A stretch of 16,571 nucleotides of DNA from Desulfobacter curvatus DSM 3379 (GTDB lineage: Bacteria; Desulfobacterota; Desulfobacteria; Desulfobacterales; Desulfobacteraceae): assembly GCF_000373985.1 (NCBI RefSeq), contig NZ_KB893127.1, positions 1 to 16,571 on the forward strand. Direction: 5' to 3'. Below are positions 6,370-13,646 of this stretch, piece after piece (within the stretch, counting starts at the first letter, position 1; the number at the start of each line of letters is the position of its first letter). The notes beneath the pieces were generated by a model, which saw only the letters and a program-made list of their open reading frames with translations, had not been told where the DNA came from and did not search any database. Made by a program: the position numbers and the translations under genes.

Positions 6370-6582
6370 ATTTTCCTTGCTGTGGCCTCTTATTACCTGG
6401 GGAACACGGGCCTTGTCAAGGCGGCCATTTTGTTTTGGTGTTTGCCTTTTGAGAAGGTTGTGTGTATAAAAATATTAGTTTCTTCACGTTTTTGTTAATT
6501 ATCTTAATGGGATTGTAAAATCATTTCAGCCTTTCAATAGAAGAAATATAAATATTTGCAATCAGTTAAACTGGAGTCGAGC
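6370..6582 (+). promoter_or_regulatory. Divergent intergenic region with candidate promoter
   Basis: This spacer separates the minus-strand transporter from the plus-strand PEP-CTERM gene and must hold promoters for both. For the plus strand, TTGTTA (6492-6497) and TGTAAA (6514-6519) are 16 bases apart and resemble -35/-10 boxes. No clear operator palindrome is seen. Confidence 0.35.
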
Positions 6583-7401
6583 ATGAAACAAAAATTAATT
6601 CTACTATTCTCGAGTGTTACGGTGATGTTTTTATTGTCGATTAATGCAAATGCTGCATCTGTTAAAGTTCTTTCAGATGTACCGGCATACAGTTGGTATC
6701 ATGGTTGCGGGCCGACTGCAGCGGCTTCAATTTTGGGGTATTATGACCTCCATGGATACGATTCTTTATTTGACGCGAGTGGGTGGAATGACGTCCGACT
6801 AACGTCCAATGTACAAGATGAAATATCAAGTCCTGCACATAATTTAAAGTATGATCCTGAGCCGGATGAGCCTTATCTTGATGATCCGCCGGATGCCAGT
6901 ATCGCCGATTTTTTTCATACCTCTGAAGACAAATCTTATATTTCTGAACCCCAAACTTATGGATGGAGTTATCTTAGTGATGCTGCTGATGCATTTATAG
7001 GTTATGCAAAGTATCGTGGTTATGACGATTGGGATGCCTGGAATGAACCTTTTGGAAGTGAAGGATTTACATGGAATATTTTTACAAATGAAATCGACAA
7101 TGACCGCCCTGTGATGTTCTTAATTGATACGGATGCTGACAACTCAACAGATCATTTTGTTCCTGTTTTTGGCTATAATACTGAAACCATGGAATATGCA
7201 TGTTATACGACCAGGGATGGGGCTGAATCTGAGACGGTCAGCTGGCAATCGTTTCAAGATATGGGAAATGATTGGGGTATAGGATATGCTACTTTTGTTT
7301 TACCCGGCGCTTCTGATGCAGTGCCGATACCTTCTACGATAATATTGTTGGGTGTTGGGCTGATGGGCCTTGCCGGGATGAGTAGAAAAAATAGCGTATA
7401 G
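6583..7401 (+). CDS. Secreted C39-like cysteine peptidase with PEP-CTERM tail
   Basis: The ATG at 6583 (GGAG six bases upstream) is preferred over the upstream in-frame TTG at 6556, because it puts a clean signal peptide at the front: MKQKLILLFSSVTVMFLLSINANAAS. The mature protein begins near residue 25. Residues 40-55, HGCGPTAAASILGYYD, match the catalytic-Cys block of C39/papain-like peptidases (Cys42). DHFVPVFGYN near 190-199 supplies the catalytic His (His191). Residues 247-270 (VPIPSTIILLGVGLMGLAG then SRKN) form a PEP-CTERM sorting signal: short motif, membrane helix, basic end. An exosortase would be expected to cleave and anchor it at the surface. The middle is rich in Asp, Trp and Tyr. 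The total is 272 residues. Substrate and role are unknown. It stands alone, converging with nadE. Confidence 0.75.
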   Translation: MKQKLILLFSSVTVMFLLSINANAASVKVLSDVPAYSWYHGCGPTAAASILGYYDLHGYDSLFDASGWNDVRLTSNVQDEISSPAHNLKYDPEPDEPYLDDPPDASIADFFHTSEDKSYISEPQTYGWSYLSDAADAFIGYAKYRGYDDWDAWNEPFGSEGFTWNIFTNEIDNDRPVMFLIDTDADNSTDHFVPVFGYNTETMEYACYTTRDGAESETVSWQSFQDMGNDWGIGYATFVLPGASDAVPIPSTIILLGVGLMGLAGMSRKNSV

Positions 7402-7423
7402 GGAATTTTTTGAGGTCCTTAAC

Positions 7424-7484
7424 CTGGGAGCGCGGGCTTTTCGCCCACATCGTCCTTTTGTTGGCGAGACGCCCGCGCTCCCGG
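7424..7484. repeat. REP-like inverted repeat between convergent genes
   Basis: GGGAGCGCGGGC with a following TCGCC and ACA (7426-7449) is repeated in inverted orientation at 7460-7482, separated by about ten bases. The whole forms a long GC-rich hairpin in an AT-rich spacer. The motif resembles REP/RAYT-type dispersed palindromes. It sits between the converging PEP-CTERM gene and nadE, the usual place for such elements, and could stop transcription from both sides, but no T tract follows. Confidence 0.6.
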
Positions 7485-7552
7485 ATATGGCAAAAAGGGC
7501 AGCAAGTTCTTTTCAGCCCGATCCTTATCCAATATGCTGTTGTGTTAAAAAT

Positions 7553-8332
7553 TTATAATTTCAACTCCCCGGGTATGATGCACACCGGGATGGGTTCCAT
7601 TTTATGCCGGTTGGCCCGGTTAAATTTCCGGTAGACTTCCAGAACCTCTTTCTGACGATCCGTTATCTCCCGGCTTTTGTCACCGGCTTCATACCCCATG
7701 GCCCATTCCAGTTCCTCATAGGACGCACCGATCTGGCTTTCATCCGTACGGTTGTCTTCCCAAAGTCCGTCGGTTGGCCGGGCTGACAGTATATCCTGGC
7801 TCACACCAAGATAGCGGCCCAGTTCATACACTTGGGTTTTCATCAGGTCCGCAATGGGAGATATGTCCACACCGCCGTCCCCGTATTTGGTGTAAAATCC
7901 CACGCCGAAATCCTCCACCTTATTTCCGGTGCCGGCCACAAGCATGCGGTGGTGGGAGGCAAATGAATACAGGGTGATCATGCGCAGCCTGGATCGGGTG
8001 TTCGCCATGGTCAAGCCGTCCTGGATATCATTGGGCAACGTGGTTTTTACCTGTTCAAACACCGGTGTCAGGTTGACATCATACCCTGTAGCATTGTCAT
8101 AGGATTTGGACAGCCAGGCAATGTGCTCACCGGCTAGGGAGACCTGGTCAGGTGCCTGGTGGATGGGCATATTCAAAGCGATTACGGGGTGACCGGTTCT
8201 TGCACATAATGTTGATGTGACAGCGGAATCAATCCCGCCCGATACACCGACGGTAAATCCCTTTAATCCGGATGCCTCGACATAGTTTTTCAGCCAGTTG
8301 ATGATGTGGGCAGCCACTTTTTCTGCGTTCAT
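7553..8332 (-). CDS. nadE: NAD(+) synthase (NadE)
   Basis: This 259-residue enzyme makes NAD from deamido-NAD, ATP and an amino-nitrogen source in the last step of NAD synthesis. SGGIDS at residues 31-36 is the ATP-pyrophosphatase P-loop. GTGNKVEDFGVGFYTKYGDGGVDISPIADLMKTQVYELGRYLGV is the conserved NadE core, and RPTDGLWEDNRTDE is the substrate loop. There is no glutaminase domain, so it should use free ammonia or a separate partner. The start at 8332 is chosen because AAGGAAAG lies just upstream and the ATG overlaps the stop of the preceding methyltransferase gene as ATGA. An in-frame ATG 15 bases earlier (8347) is less likely. Translational coupling to the upstream gene is probable. It is the third gene of the minus-strand cluster. 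Confidence 0.92.
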   Translation of the reverse strand: MNAEKVAAHIINWLKNYVEASGLKGFTVGVSGGIDSAVTSTLCARTGHPVIALNMPIHQAPDQVSLAGEHIAWLSKSYDNATGYDVNLTPVFEQVKTTLPNDIQDGLTMANTRSRLRMITLYSFASHHRMLVAGTGNKVEDFGVGFYTKYGDGGVDISPIADLMKTQVYELGRYLGVSQDILSARPTDGLWEDNRTDESQIGASYEELEWAMGYEAGDKSREITDRQKEVLEVYRKFNRANRHKMEPIPVCIIPGELKL

Positions 8333-8922
8333 ACTCTTTCCTTGCATGGATGGGTTGCTTGGGGTTCCAAATCCCGGCAGGCAAACTGCCGGGTGTATTC
8401 GTACAGGATAATGGAAGCGGCAACACTGACGTTCAGACTTTGGGAGCGCCCGTACTGGGGAATGGTCAGTCGCCCTACTTCCGGGAACAGATCTGGTTCA
8501 AAGCTGATACCGAATTCCTCGTGGCCAAACACAAAAGCGCTTTTTTCAGGCAGGGCCACATCCATCACCGGATCTCCCTGGCCCGGTTCAAGTATAAAGG
8601 GCGTATATCCCCTTTCAAGAAGTTCCGCGTAACAGGAGATGAATCGGCTGTGGAATTTTGCCGGCACGTGTTTGAATGCGCCCCTGGCAGGTGCCGGATC
8701 AAAGAAATCAGTGCCGATCAGATGAACCTCATGGCAGCCAAAGGCTTCTGAACTTCTGAATATTTTGCCTATGTTAAAGGTGGGTTTCAGGCCGTCCAGA
8801 ACAATGATGCATTTATGGATACCCTGTGTAGCCAGACGGTTTTTATTCCGGTGGCGGCGGAATCGGCGCCTTGCCTCTTCCTTTGACGCCTTGATCATCA
8901 TTCTTGCTTTATATGAGCCCAT
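8329..8922 (-). CDS. SpoU/TrmH-family RNA 2'-O-methyltransferase
   Basis: This 197-residue protein has the three SpoU motifs in order. Motif 1 is NIGKIFRSSEAFG (residues 50-62, with the catalytic Arg). Motif 2 is FVFGHEEFGIS (130-140). Motif 3 is IPQYGRSQSLNVSVAASIILYEYTRQ (154-179), which forms the knotted S-adenosylmethionine site. Family members methylate the ribose of a tRNA or rRNA nucleotide. The basic N-terminus (KASKEEARRRFRRHRNKNR) probably contacts RNA. The target nucleotide cannot be told from the sequence; a tRNA-specific TrmH-like role is possible. The stop overlaps the start of nadE by four bases (ATGA), and the upstream thioesterase gene ends 43 bases away, so the three are likely co-transcribed. 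An RNA-modification role has no obvious link to NAD synthesis. Confidence 0.88.
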   Translation of the reverse strand: MGSYKARMMIKASKEEARRRFRRHRNKNRLATQGIHKCIIVLDGLKPTFNIGKIFRSSEAFGCHEVHLIGTDFFDPAPARGAFKHVPAKFHSRFISCYAELLERGYTPFILEPGQGDPVMDVALPEKSAFVFGHEEFGISFEPDLFPEVGRLTIPQYGRSQSLNVSVAASIILYEYTRQFACRDLEPQATHPCKERV

Positions 8923-8965
8923 GACTCTTTTCCCCAGTTAAGTTCCCACTCTTTTGTATACACCG

Positions 8966-9421
8966 TTACCGCATGAATTGCAAAATTGTTTGATTGTGTC
9001 TTTTTTGAATTTCTAAAACAGCCATGGTCAAGCGGGAGGCGCAGATCATTTCTCCTTTACCGTTTTTAATGTCAATGTCCCATACTTGGGTCGTCCTGCC
9101 TATATGTAAAGGTGTGGTTCGGCCTGTGACTCGTCCCTGGGAGATACTTTTGATGTGATTTGCTTTGATTTCAAGGCCCACACTGTAAAATCCTTCCTCA
9201 AGGGTCATCTGGGAGGCGCAACTGCCAAGGGTTTCGGCCAGGACCACCGAAGCTCCGCCGTGGAGTATGCCCATGGGTTGGTGGGTGCGGGCATCCACGG
9301 GCATGGATGCGGTTAAAAAGTCCTCCCCTTTTTCTTCAAACGTAATATCCAGATGACCCAACATTGTATTTGCCTTGAACCGGTTCATATCATCAACAGT
9401 GAACTCTTTTTTCCAGATCAT
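8966..9421 (-). CDS. Hotdog-fold acyl-CoA thioesterase (MenI/YdiI-like)
   Basis: This 151-residue protein is close to the YdiI/MenI type. It begins MIWKKEFT and carries MPVDARTHQPMGILHGGASVVLAETLGS at residues 40-67. The HGGA loop and Glu63 are the catalytic elements, and VGLEIKANHIKS forms the core strand of the hotdog fold. YdiI/MenI hydrolyses 1,4-dihydroxy-2-naphthoyl-CoA in menaquinone synthesis and related enterobactin-type substrates. A menaquinone role fits a sulfate reducer, but the family is broad and no men genes are nearby. The ATG at 9421 has AAGGA six bases upstream. The protein runs about a dozen residues past the usual end (IQKRHNQTILQFMR). First gene of the minus-strand cluster with the methyltransferase and nadE. 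Confidence 0.82.
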   Translation of the reverse strand: MIWKKEFTVDDMNRFKANTMLGHLDITFEEKGEDFLTASMPVDARTHQPMGILHGGASVVLAETLGSCASQMTLEEGFYSVGLEIKANHIKSISQGRVTGRTTPLHIGRTTQVWDIDIKNGKGEMICASRLTMAVLEIQKRHNQTILQFMR

Positions 9422-9770
9422 GTTTTGTCCTTAATTGCTTTATCCTGATTTGGGCTCAACAACTTGCTTTGTTCATGCCATTTTCTTCTGGTGTTGTGCG
9501 AATCGCGCCGTTGCGTTATTACATATTGGATTTGAATGAACTTTGCAATAACGGCTGTTGTGTATTTTCAAATACCTTTGAATAAGGTATTGTTCGATAT
9601 TCGAATTGCATTTGGAAAATTACATTTCTCTTTTCATCGTTTGGAATTTAAGAGAAAATAATATCGGTTTTGTTATTTTATGCCTTTTCCCCGATGCAAT
9701 CCCGACAATCCCATGACAGAGATAATTGTAAAAGGTATTCAACCATTCAATTAAACTAAGGAGACCTATC
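9422..9770. promoter_or_regulatory. Divergent control region with clustered overlapping inverted repeats
   Basis: This 349-base gene-free stretch lies between the divergent thioesterase and fbaA genes. It holds a tight cluster of inverted repeats: CGTTATT (9514-9520) with AATAACG (9547-9553); TTCAAA-TACC-TTTGAA (9567-9582); AATACCTT-TGAAT-AAGGTATT (9571-9591); and TTCGA-TAT-TCGAA (9593-9605). The second and third overlap and cannot form together. They may be operators or alternative RNA hairpins in the fbaA leader. No convincing -35/-10 pair was singled out. Confidence 0.5.
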
Positions 9771-10802
9771 ATGCCAATCGTTGATTATCAGCAATATTGC
9801 CGGATGCTGGATAACGCCAAACAAAACAAGTTTGCATACCCGGCCATTAATACCACCTCAAGCGAAACCATTAATGCCGCGCTTCTGGCATTCAAGGAGG
9901 CCAACAGCGACGGCATTATCCAGGTCTCCACAGGCGGGGGCAGTTTTGCCTCGGGCCTGGGGGTGGGACAATCGTATAAAGGCGCCATTGCCCTGGCGGA
10001 ATTTGCCCACGTCATGGCAGCCCATTATGATGTCAATATTGCCCTGCATACGGATCACTGTCACCCTGAATATGTAGAACCTTTCTTAATGCCATTGATC
10101 CAGGAGACCGCAAAGCGCCGTGCCAAGGGCCTGCCCAATCTGTTCAGTTCACACATGTACGACGGCTCTGCTTTGCCAATGGAGGAAAATATCCGGGCTT
10201 CGAAAGAAATCATGGCAGCTTGTGTGGCCAATGACCTGATCCTGGAAATTGAAACCGGTGTGGTCGGCGGCGAGGAAGACGGCCATGATACGTCCGGGGT
10301 GAAAAAAGAAAAACTGTATACGACACCCGAAGACATGGTACTGGCTGCCAGGGAACTGGGGGGCATGGGAAGGTTTCTTTTAGCCGCCACCTTCGGTAAT
10401 GTGCATGGAGTGTACAAGCCGGGTAATGTGGTGCTCAAGCCCACAATTTTAAAAGACGGCCAAGAGGCTGTAGCCAAGGCCCTTGGTGCGGATACCCGGC
10501 TGGATCTGGTGTTCCATGGTGGATCCGGTTCCGAATTAAAGGATATCCACGAAGCCCTTGATTACGGGGTGGTTAAAATGAATGTGGACACAGACACCCA
10601 GTACGCCTATACCCGGCCCGTGGCGGACCATATGATGAAAAATTATGATGGTGTGCTCAAAATTGAAGGGGAGGTGGGCAACAAAAAAGTGTACGATCCC
10701 CGTTCCTGGGGCAAGAAAGCTGAGCGGAGCATGGCGGACCGGATCATGCAGGCCTGCCGGGACTTAAGGTCCGAGGGCACTTCCCTTGGAAAAAATATCT
10801 GA
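9771..10802 (+). CDS. fbaA: Class II fructose-bisphosphate aldolase
   Basis: This 343-residue zinc aldolase splits fructose 1,6-bisphosphate into dihydroxyacetone phosphate and glyceraldehyde 3-phosphate, or runs in reverse for gluconeogenesis. HTDHC at residues 93-97 carries the catalytic Asp95 and zinc ligand His96. NVHGVYK (210-216) and FHGGSGS (248-254) carry the two other zinc histidines. NVDTD (271-275) binds the substrate phosphate. The length and the E. coli FbaA-like layout mark it as the class IIA type. The start ATG at 9771 has AAGGAG upstream. The binding-protein gene of an ABC importer starts only 11 bases after its TGA, with GAAGGAGG in between, so the two are probably on one transcript. 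That pairing is unusual. The sequence looks fully intact. Confidence 0.93.
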   Translation: MPIVDYQQYCRMLDNAKQNKFAYPAINTTSSETINAALLAFKEANSDGIIQVSTGGGSFASGLGVGQSYKGAIALAEFAHVMAAHYDVNIALHTDHCHPEYVEPFLMPLIQETAKRRAKGLPNLFSSHMYDGSALPMEENIRASKEIMAACVANDLILEIETGVVGGEEDGHDTSGVKKEKLYTTPEDMVLAARELGGMGRFLLAATFGNVHGVYKPGNVVLKPTILKDGQEAVAKALGADTRLDLVFHGGSGSELKDIHEALDYGVVKMNVDTDTQYAYTRPVADHMMKNYDGVLKIEGEVGNKKVYDPRSWGKKAERSMADRIMQACRDLRSEGTSLGKNI

Positions 10803-10813
10803 AGGAGGGAAAA

Positions 10814-12394
10814 ATGAAGAGACAGTTCCTGTTTGTTTTTGTCTTGTCGTTATTTGTGATACAGGCAGCCCAGGCATCCACCCCCAAAGATACCCTTGTC
10901 ATGGCGTTTAATATAGATGAGATTGTCTCACTGGATCCGGCTGAAATTTTTGAATTTGCCAATGGCGAATATGCCGCCAACGCATACGATCGCCTGATTA
11001 ACTATAATGTGGATAATGTCAGTGAGATATATCCGGGTATTGCCGAAAGCTGGGAAACTTCCGATGACGGTTTGACCTACACCTTTAAAATCAGGAAAGG
11101 TGTTACCTTTGCCTCGGGTAACACGCTGTCGGCGGACGATGTCGTTTTTTCACTTCGCCGGGTTGTCCTGCTTGACAAGTCGCCGGCCTTTATTCTGACC
11201 CAGTTTGGGTTTACGCCTGAAAACGTGAACCGGACCATCACCAAGAAGGATGATTACACGGTGAAAATCATTGTGGATCAGGCCTACGCCCCCACATTTT
11301 TTCTTTATTGTCTGACCTCAACAGCCGGGTCTGTTATAGATAAAAAAGAGGTTCTGGCCCATGAAAAGGACGGTGATCTTGGCTATGGCTGGCTTAAGAC
11401 CGGGTATGCCGGTTCCGGGCCCTATACACTAAGAACATGGAAGGCATCGGAACTCATCATATTGGACGCCAATAAAAATTACTGGGGGGGAGCACCCAAA
11501 TTGAACCGCGTCGTCATCCGGCATATTGTCGGATCTGCCAGCCAGCGCATGCTGCTTGAAAAAGGCGACATTGATATGGCAAGGAATCTGACTGGGGATG
11601 ATTTGAAAAGTCTGGAGAAGAATAAAAATATAAAAATCCAGACAAGGGCCAAAGGAGCAATCTATTACCTGGGGCTGAATCAGAAAAACAAATATCTCAA
11701 GATACCTGAGGTGCGCCAGGCACTTAAGTACCTGATTGATTACAAAGGTATGGCGCAGACCTTCCTCAGCGGCAAGGCCACTGTGCACCAGGCATTTTTG
11801 CCAAAGGGTTTTCTGGGCGCGCTGGAAGAAACGCCTTTTTCCCTTGATATTGAAAAAGCAAAAGCGCTTTTGAAAAAGGCAGGTCTTGAAAACGGCTTCA
11901 CCGTCACTATGGACACAAGGAATACCGAACCCGTTACCTCCATGGCCCTTTCCATCCAGTCCTCCTTTGCCAAAGCCGGCATAAAACTTGACATTATTCC
12001 CGGAGACGGCAAGCAGACGTTGACCAAATACCGCGCCCGGAAGCACGACATCTTTATTATAGACTGGGGACCGGATTATATGGATCCGCACACCAATGCA
12101 GATACCTTTGCCCGGAATCCGGACAACTCCGACAATGCAAAATTCAAAACCCTGGCCTGGAGAAATGCCTGGGATATCCCGGAGATGACCCAAAAAGCCG
12201 ACGCCGCTGTCATGGAACGGGATACGGCCAAACGCGTCCAAATGTACCTGGATCTCCAGCGGGAACACCAGCAGACCTCTCCTTTTGTCATTATGTTCCA
12301 GAGTATTGAAGTCGTGGCTGAAAGGGCCAATGTTGAAAATTTTATTTTGGGTCCAAGTTTTGACAGTAACTTTTACCGGTACACAACCAAATAA
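10814..12394 (+). CDS. ABC importer substrate-binding protein, Dpp/Opp type
   Basis: This 526-residue periplasmic binding protein belongs to solute-binding family 5. The N-terminus MKRQFLFVFVLSLFVIQAAQA is a signal peptide with cleavage expected after residue 21. There is no lipobox Cys, so it is a soluble periplasmic form rather than a lipoprotein. Family features are ESWETSDDGLTYTFKIRKGVTFASGNTLSADDVVFSLRRV near residues 76-115, PEVRQALKYLIDYKGMAQ in the middle, and the C-terminal DIFIIDWGPDYMDPHTNADTFARN with dipeptide/oligopeptide-like character. It would deliver peptides or a similar solute to the two permeases and two ATPases encoded downstream; the exact solute cannot be read. The start has AAGGAGG eight bases upstream. 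The permease gene begins 37 bases after its stop. Confidence 0.9.
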   Translation: MKRQFLFVFVLSLFVIQAAQASTPKDTLVMAFNIDEIVSLDPAEIFEFANGEYAANAYDRLINYNVDNVSEIYPGIAESWETSDDGLTYTFKIRKGVTFASGNTLSADDVVFSLRRVVLLDKSPAFILTQFGFTPENVNRTITKKDDYTVKIIVDQAYAPTFFLYCLTSTAGSVIDKKEVLAHEKDGDLGYGWLKTGYAGSGPYTLRTWKASELIILDANKNYWGGAPKLNRVVIRHIVGSASQRMLLEKGDIDMARNLTGDDLKSLEKNKNIKIQTRAKGAIYYLGLNQKNKYLKIPEVRQALKYLIDYKGMAQTFLSGKATVHQAFLPKGFLGALEETPFSLDIEKAKALLKKAGLENGFTVTMDTRNTEPVTSMALSIQSSFAKAGIKLDIIPGDGKQTLTKYRARKHDIFIIDWGPDYMDPHTNADTFARNPDNSDNAKFKTLAWRNAWDIPEMTQKADAAVMERDTAKRVQMYLDLQREHQQTSPFVIMFQSIEVVAERANVENFILGPSFDSNFYRYTTK

Positions 12395-12431
12395 CACGCG
12401 TGGGCTTTTAACAAAATCGGGATTGGCCGGA

Positions 12432-13436
12432 ATGCTGAAGCAGGCGGTCCGGATACTGGTGATGTTGGCAACCACCTTTTTAGGCCTTTTGCTGATTACT
12501 TTTCTCATCGGCCGGGTTGTTCCCATTGATCCGGTTCTGGCCGTGGTCGGAGACAAAGCCTCCCCCCAGGTTTACGAAAAAGCCCGCATTGCCATGGGGC
12601 TGAACCTGCCGCTGTGGAAACAGTTTTGTATTTATGTCGGCAATGTGCTCACAGGGGATTTGGGGACATCCGTGCTGACGGCCAATCCTGTGATTGACGA
12701 TATCTTAAGGGTTTTTCCGGCCACCTTTGAACTGGCTGTCACGGCCTCGGTCATCGGCATTTTGCTGGGCATTCCCCTTGGTATATTTTCGGCGGTAAAA
12801 AAAGGCAGCTTTTGGGACCATGTCCTGCGTGTCATCGGCCTGTTTGGTCATTCCCTGCCCATTTTTTGGCTTGGGCTCATGGGGTTGATGTTCTTCTATG
12901 TCCGGCTTGACCTGCTGCCGGGCCCCGGCCGGGTGGATATTTTTTATGAGGGCATTGTAACGCCTGTCACCGGCATTTTGATGATCGACAGCATTGTTGC
13001 CGGGGAGTGGGACATTTTCAGAAACGCCATGTCTCATTTGATTCTTCCGGCATCCCTGCTCGGGTATTATTCCATGGCATATCTGTTGAGGATGACCCGG
13101 TCCTTCATGATCGAACAGCTTGGCCAGGAGTATATTCTGACTGCCCGGGTTAAGGGCGTCAAGGAGTGGAAGGTGATATGGGGCCATGCGTTAGGCAACT
13201 GTGCCATTCCATTGATTACCGTTATTGCCCTGAGCTTCGGGACCCTGCTTGAAGGCTCGGTGCTGACCGAAACCGTTTTTGCCTGGCCGGGCCTGGGCCT
13301 CTATTTAACAAATTCCCTGCTCAACGCCGACATGAATGCGGTTTTAGGCAGCACCATAGTTGTGGGCGCTATTTTTCTTGGGGTTAACCTGTTCTCCGAC
13401 TTTTTATACAAAGTGGTGGACCCAAGGGCTCGTTAA
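12432..13436 (+). CDS. ABC importer permease 1 (DppB-like)
   Basis: This 334-residue inner-membrane permease begins MLKQAVRILVMLATTFLGLLLITFLI, the usual first helix of DppB/OppB proteins. It has about six membrane spans. The cytoplasmic loop LGQEYILTARVKGVKEWKVIWGHALGNCAIPLI is the EAA-type motif that docks onto the ATPase. LFGHSLPIFWLGL and ETVFAWPGLGLYL are further family blocks. The ATG at 12432 is chosen because it starts the first helix directly. Its ribosome-binding site is weak (GCCGGA), and TTG at 12423 is an alternative. The open frame extends upstream into the binding-protein gene but that part does not look coding. It pairs with permease 2, which lies past a repeat-filled 200-base gap instead of the usual overlap. 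Confidence 0.9.
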   Translation: MLKQAVRILVMLATTFLGLLLITFLIGRVVPIDPVLAVVGDKASPQVYEKARIAMGLNLPLWKQFCIYVGNVLTGDLGTSVLTANPVIDDILRVFPATFELAVTASVIGILLGIPLGIFSAVKKGSFWDHVLRVIGLFGHSLPIFWLGLMGLMFFYVRLDLLPGPGRVDIFYEGIVTPVTGILMIDSIVAGEWDIFRNAMSHLILPASLLGYYSMAYLLRMTRSFMIEQLGQEYILTARVKGVKEWKVIWGHALGNCAIPLITVIALSFGTLLEGSVLTETVFAWPGLGLYLTNSLLNADMNAVLGSTIVVGAIFLGVNLFSDFLYKVVDPRAR

Positions 13437-13451
13437 TTTTCCCCCATGTTT

Positions 13452-13548
13452 TTATAAGAAAGTCTCCAGCAATTAACTGGATTCTTTCTATCTTTGTTGT
13501 GGGGCGAAGCCTGGGTGTAGATAGACCAAGGACGGCCCGTGGCCGTTA
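13452..13548 (+). repeat. ~96-bp interspersed repeat, copy 1
   Basis: It begins TTATAAGAAAGT and carries the block TTGTTGTGGGG, AGCCTGGGTG, GATAGACC and AAGGACGGCCCGTGGCCGTTA. Its end folds into a hairpin ACGGCC-CGT-GGCCGT. TCTATCT near the middle can pair with AGATAGA further on, and GGGC with GCCT inside that. It lies 15 bases after the permease 1 stop. Copy 2 follows in the same orientation with a 99-base step; copy 3 is inverted at 16221-16315. I do not recognise the family. Confidence 0.85.
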
Positions 13549-13550
13549 CG

Positions 13551-13646
13551 TTATAAGAAAGTTTCAATAAGTTACTAAATTACTTTCATGTTTTGTTGTG
13601 GGTTGAGCCTGGGTGTTGATAGACCAAGGACGGTCCGTGACCGTTA
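13551..13646 (+). repeat. ~96-bp interspersed repeat, copy 2
   Basis: This is the same element as copy 1, most alike in the last 50 bases (TTGTTGTGGG, GAGCCTGGGTG, GATAGACCAAGGACGG). The terminal hairpin reads ACGGTC-CGT-GACCGT. Compared with copy 1 one C-G pair has become T-A on both arms, a compensatory change that supports a real stem. The copy ends five bases before the ATG at 13652 and may contain the true start of permease 2. Confidence 0.85.

Noticed and set aside
6556..6582. Earlier TTG start for the PEP-CTERM peptidase
   Set aside because: It would add a polar stretch before the signal peptide; the ATG at 6583 has GGAG at the right distance.
12285..12431. Extended upstream start for permease 1
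   Set aside because: The extension lies within the coding end of the binding-protein gene, and the first membrane helix begins exactly at ATG 12432.
11429..12556. Long open frame on the minus strand (375 codons)
   Set aside because: It is the shadow of the binding-protein gene on the plus strand, with no recognisable domain and a biased composition. The plus-strand protein is a clear family member.
13452..13646. CRISPR array
   Set aside because: There are only two direct copies of about 96 bases with no spacers and no cas genes.
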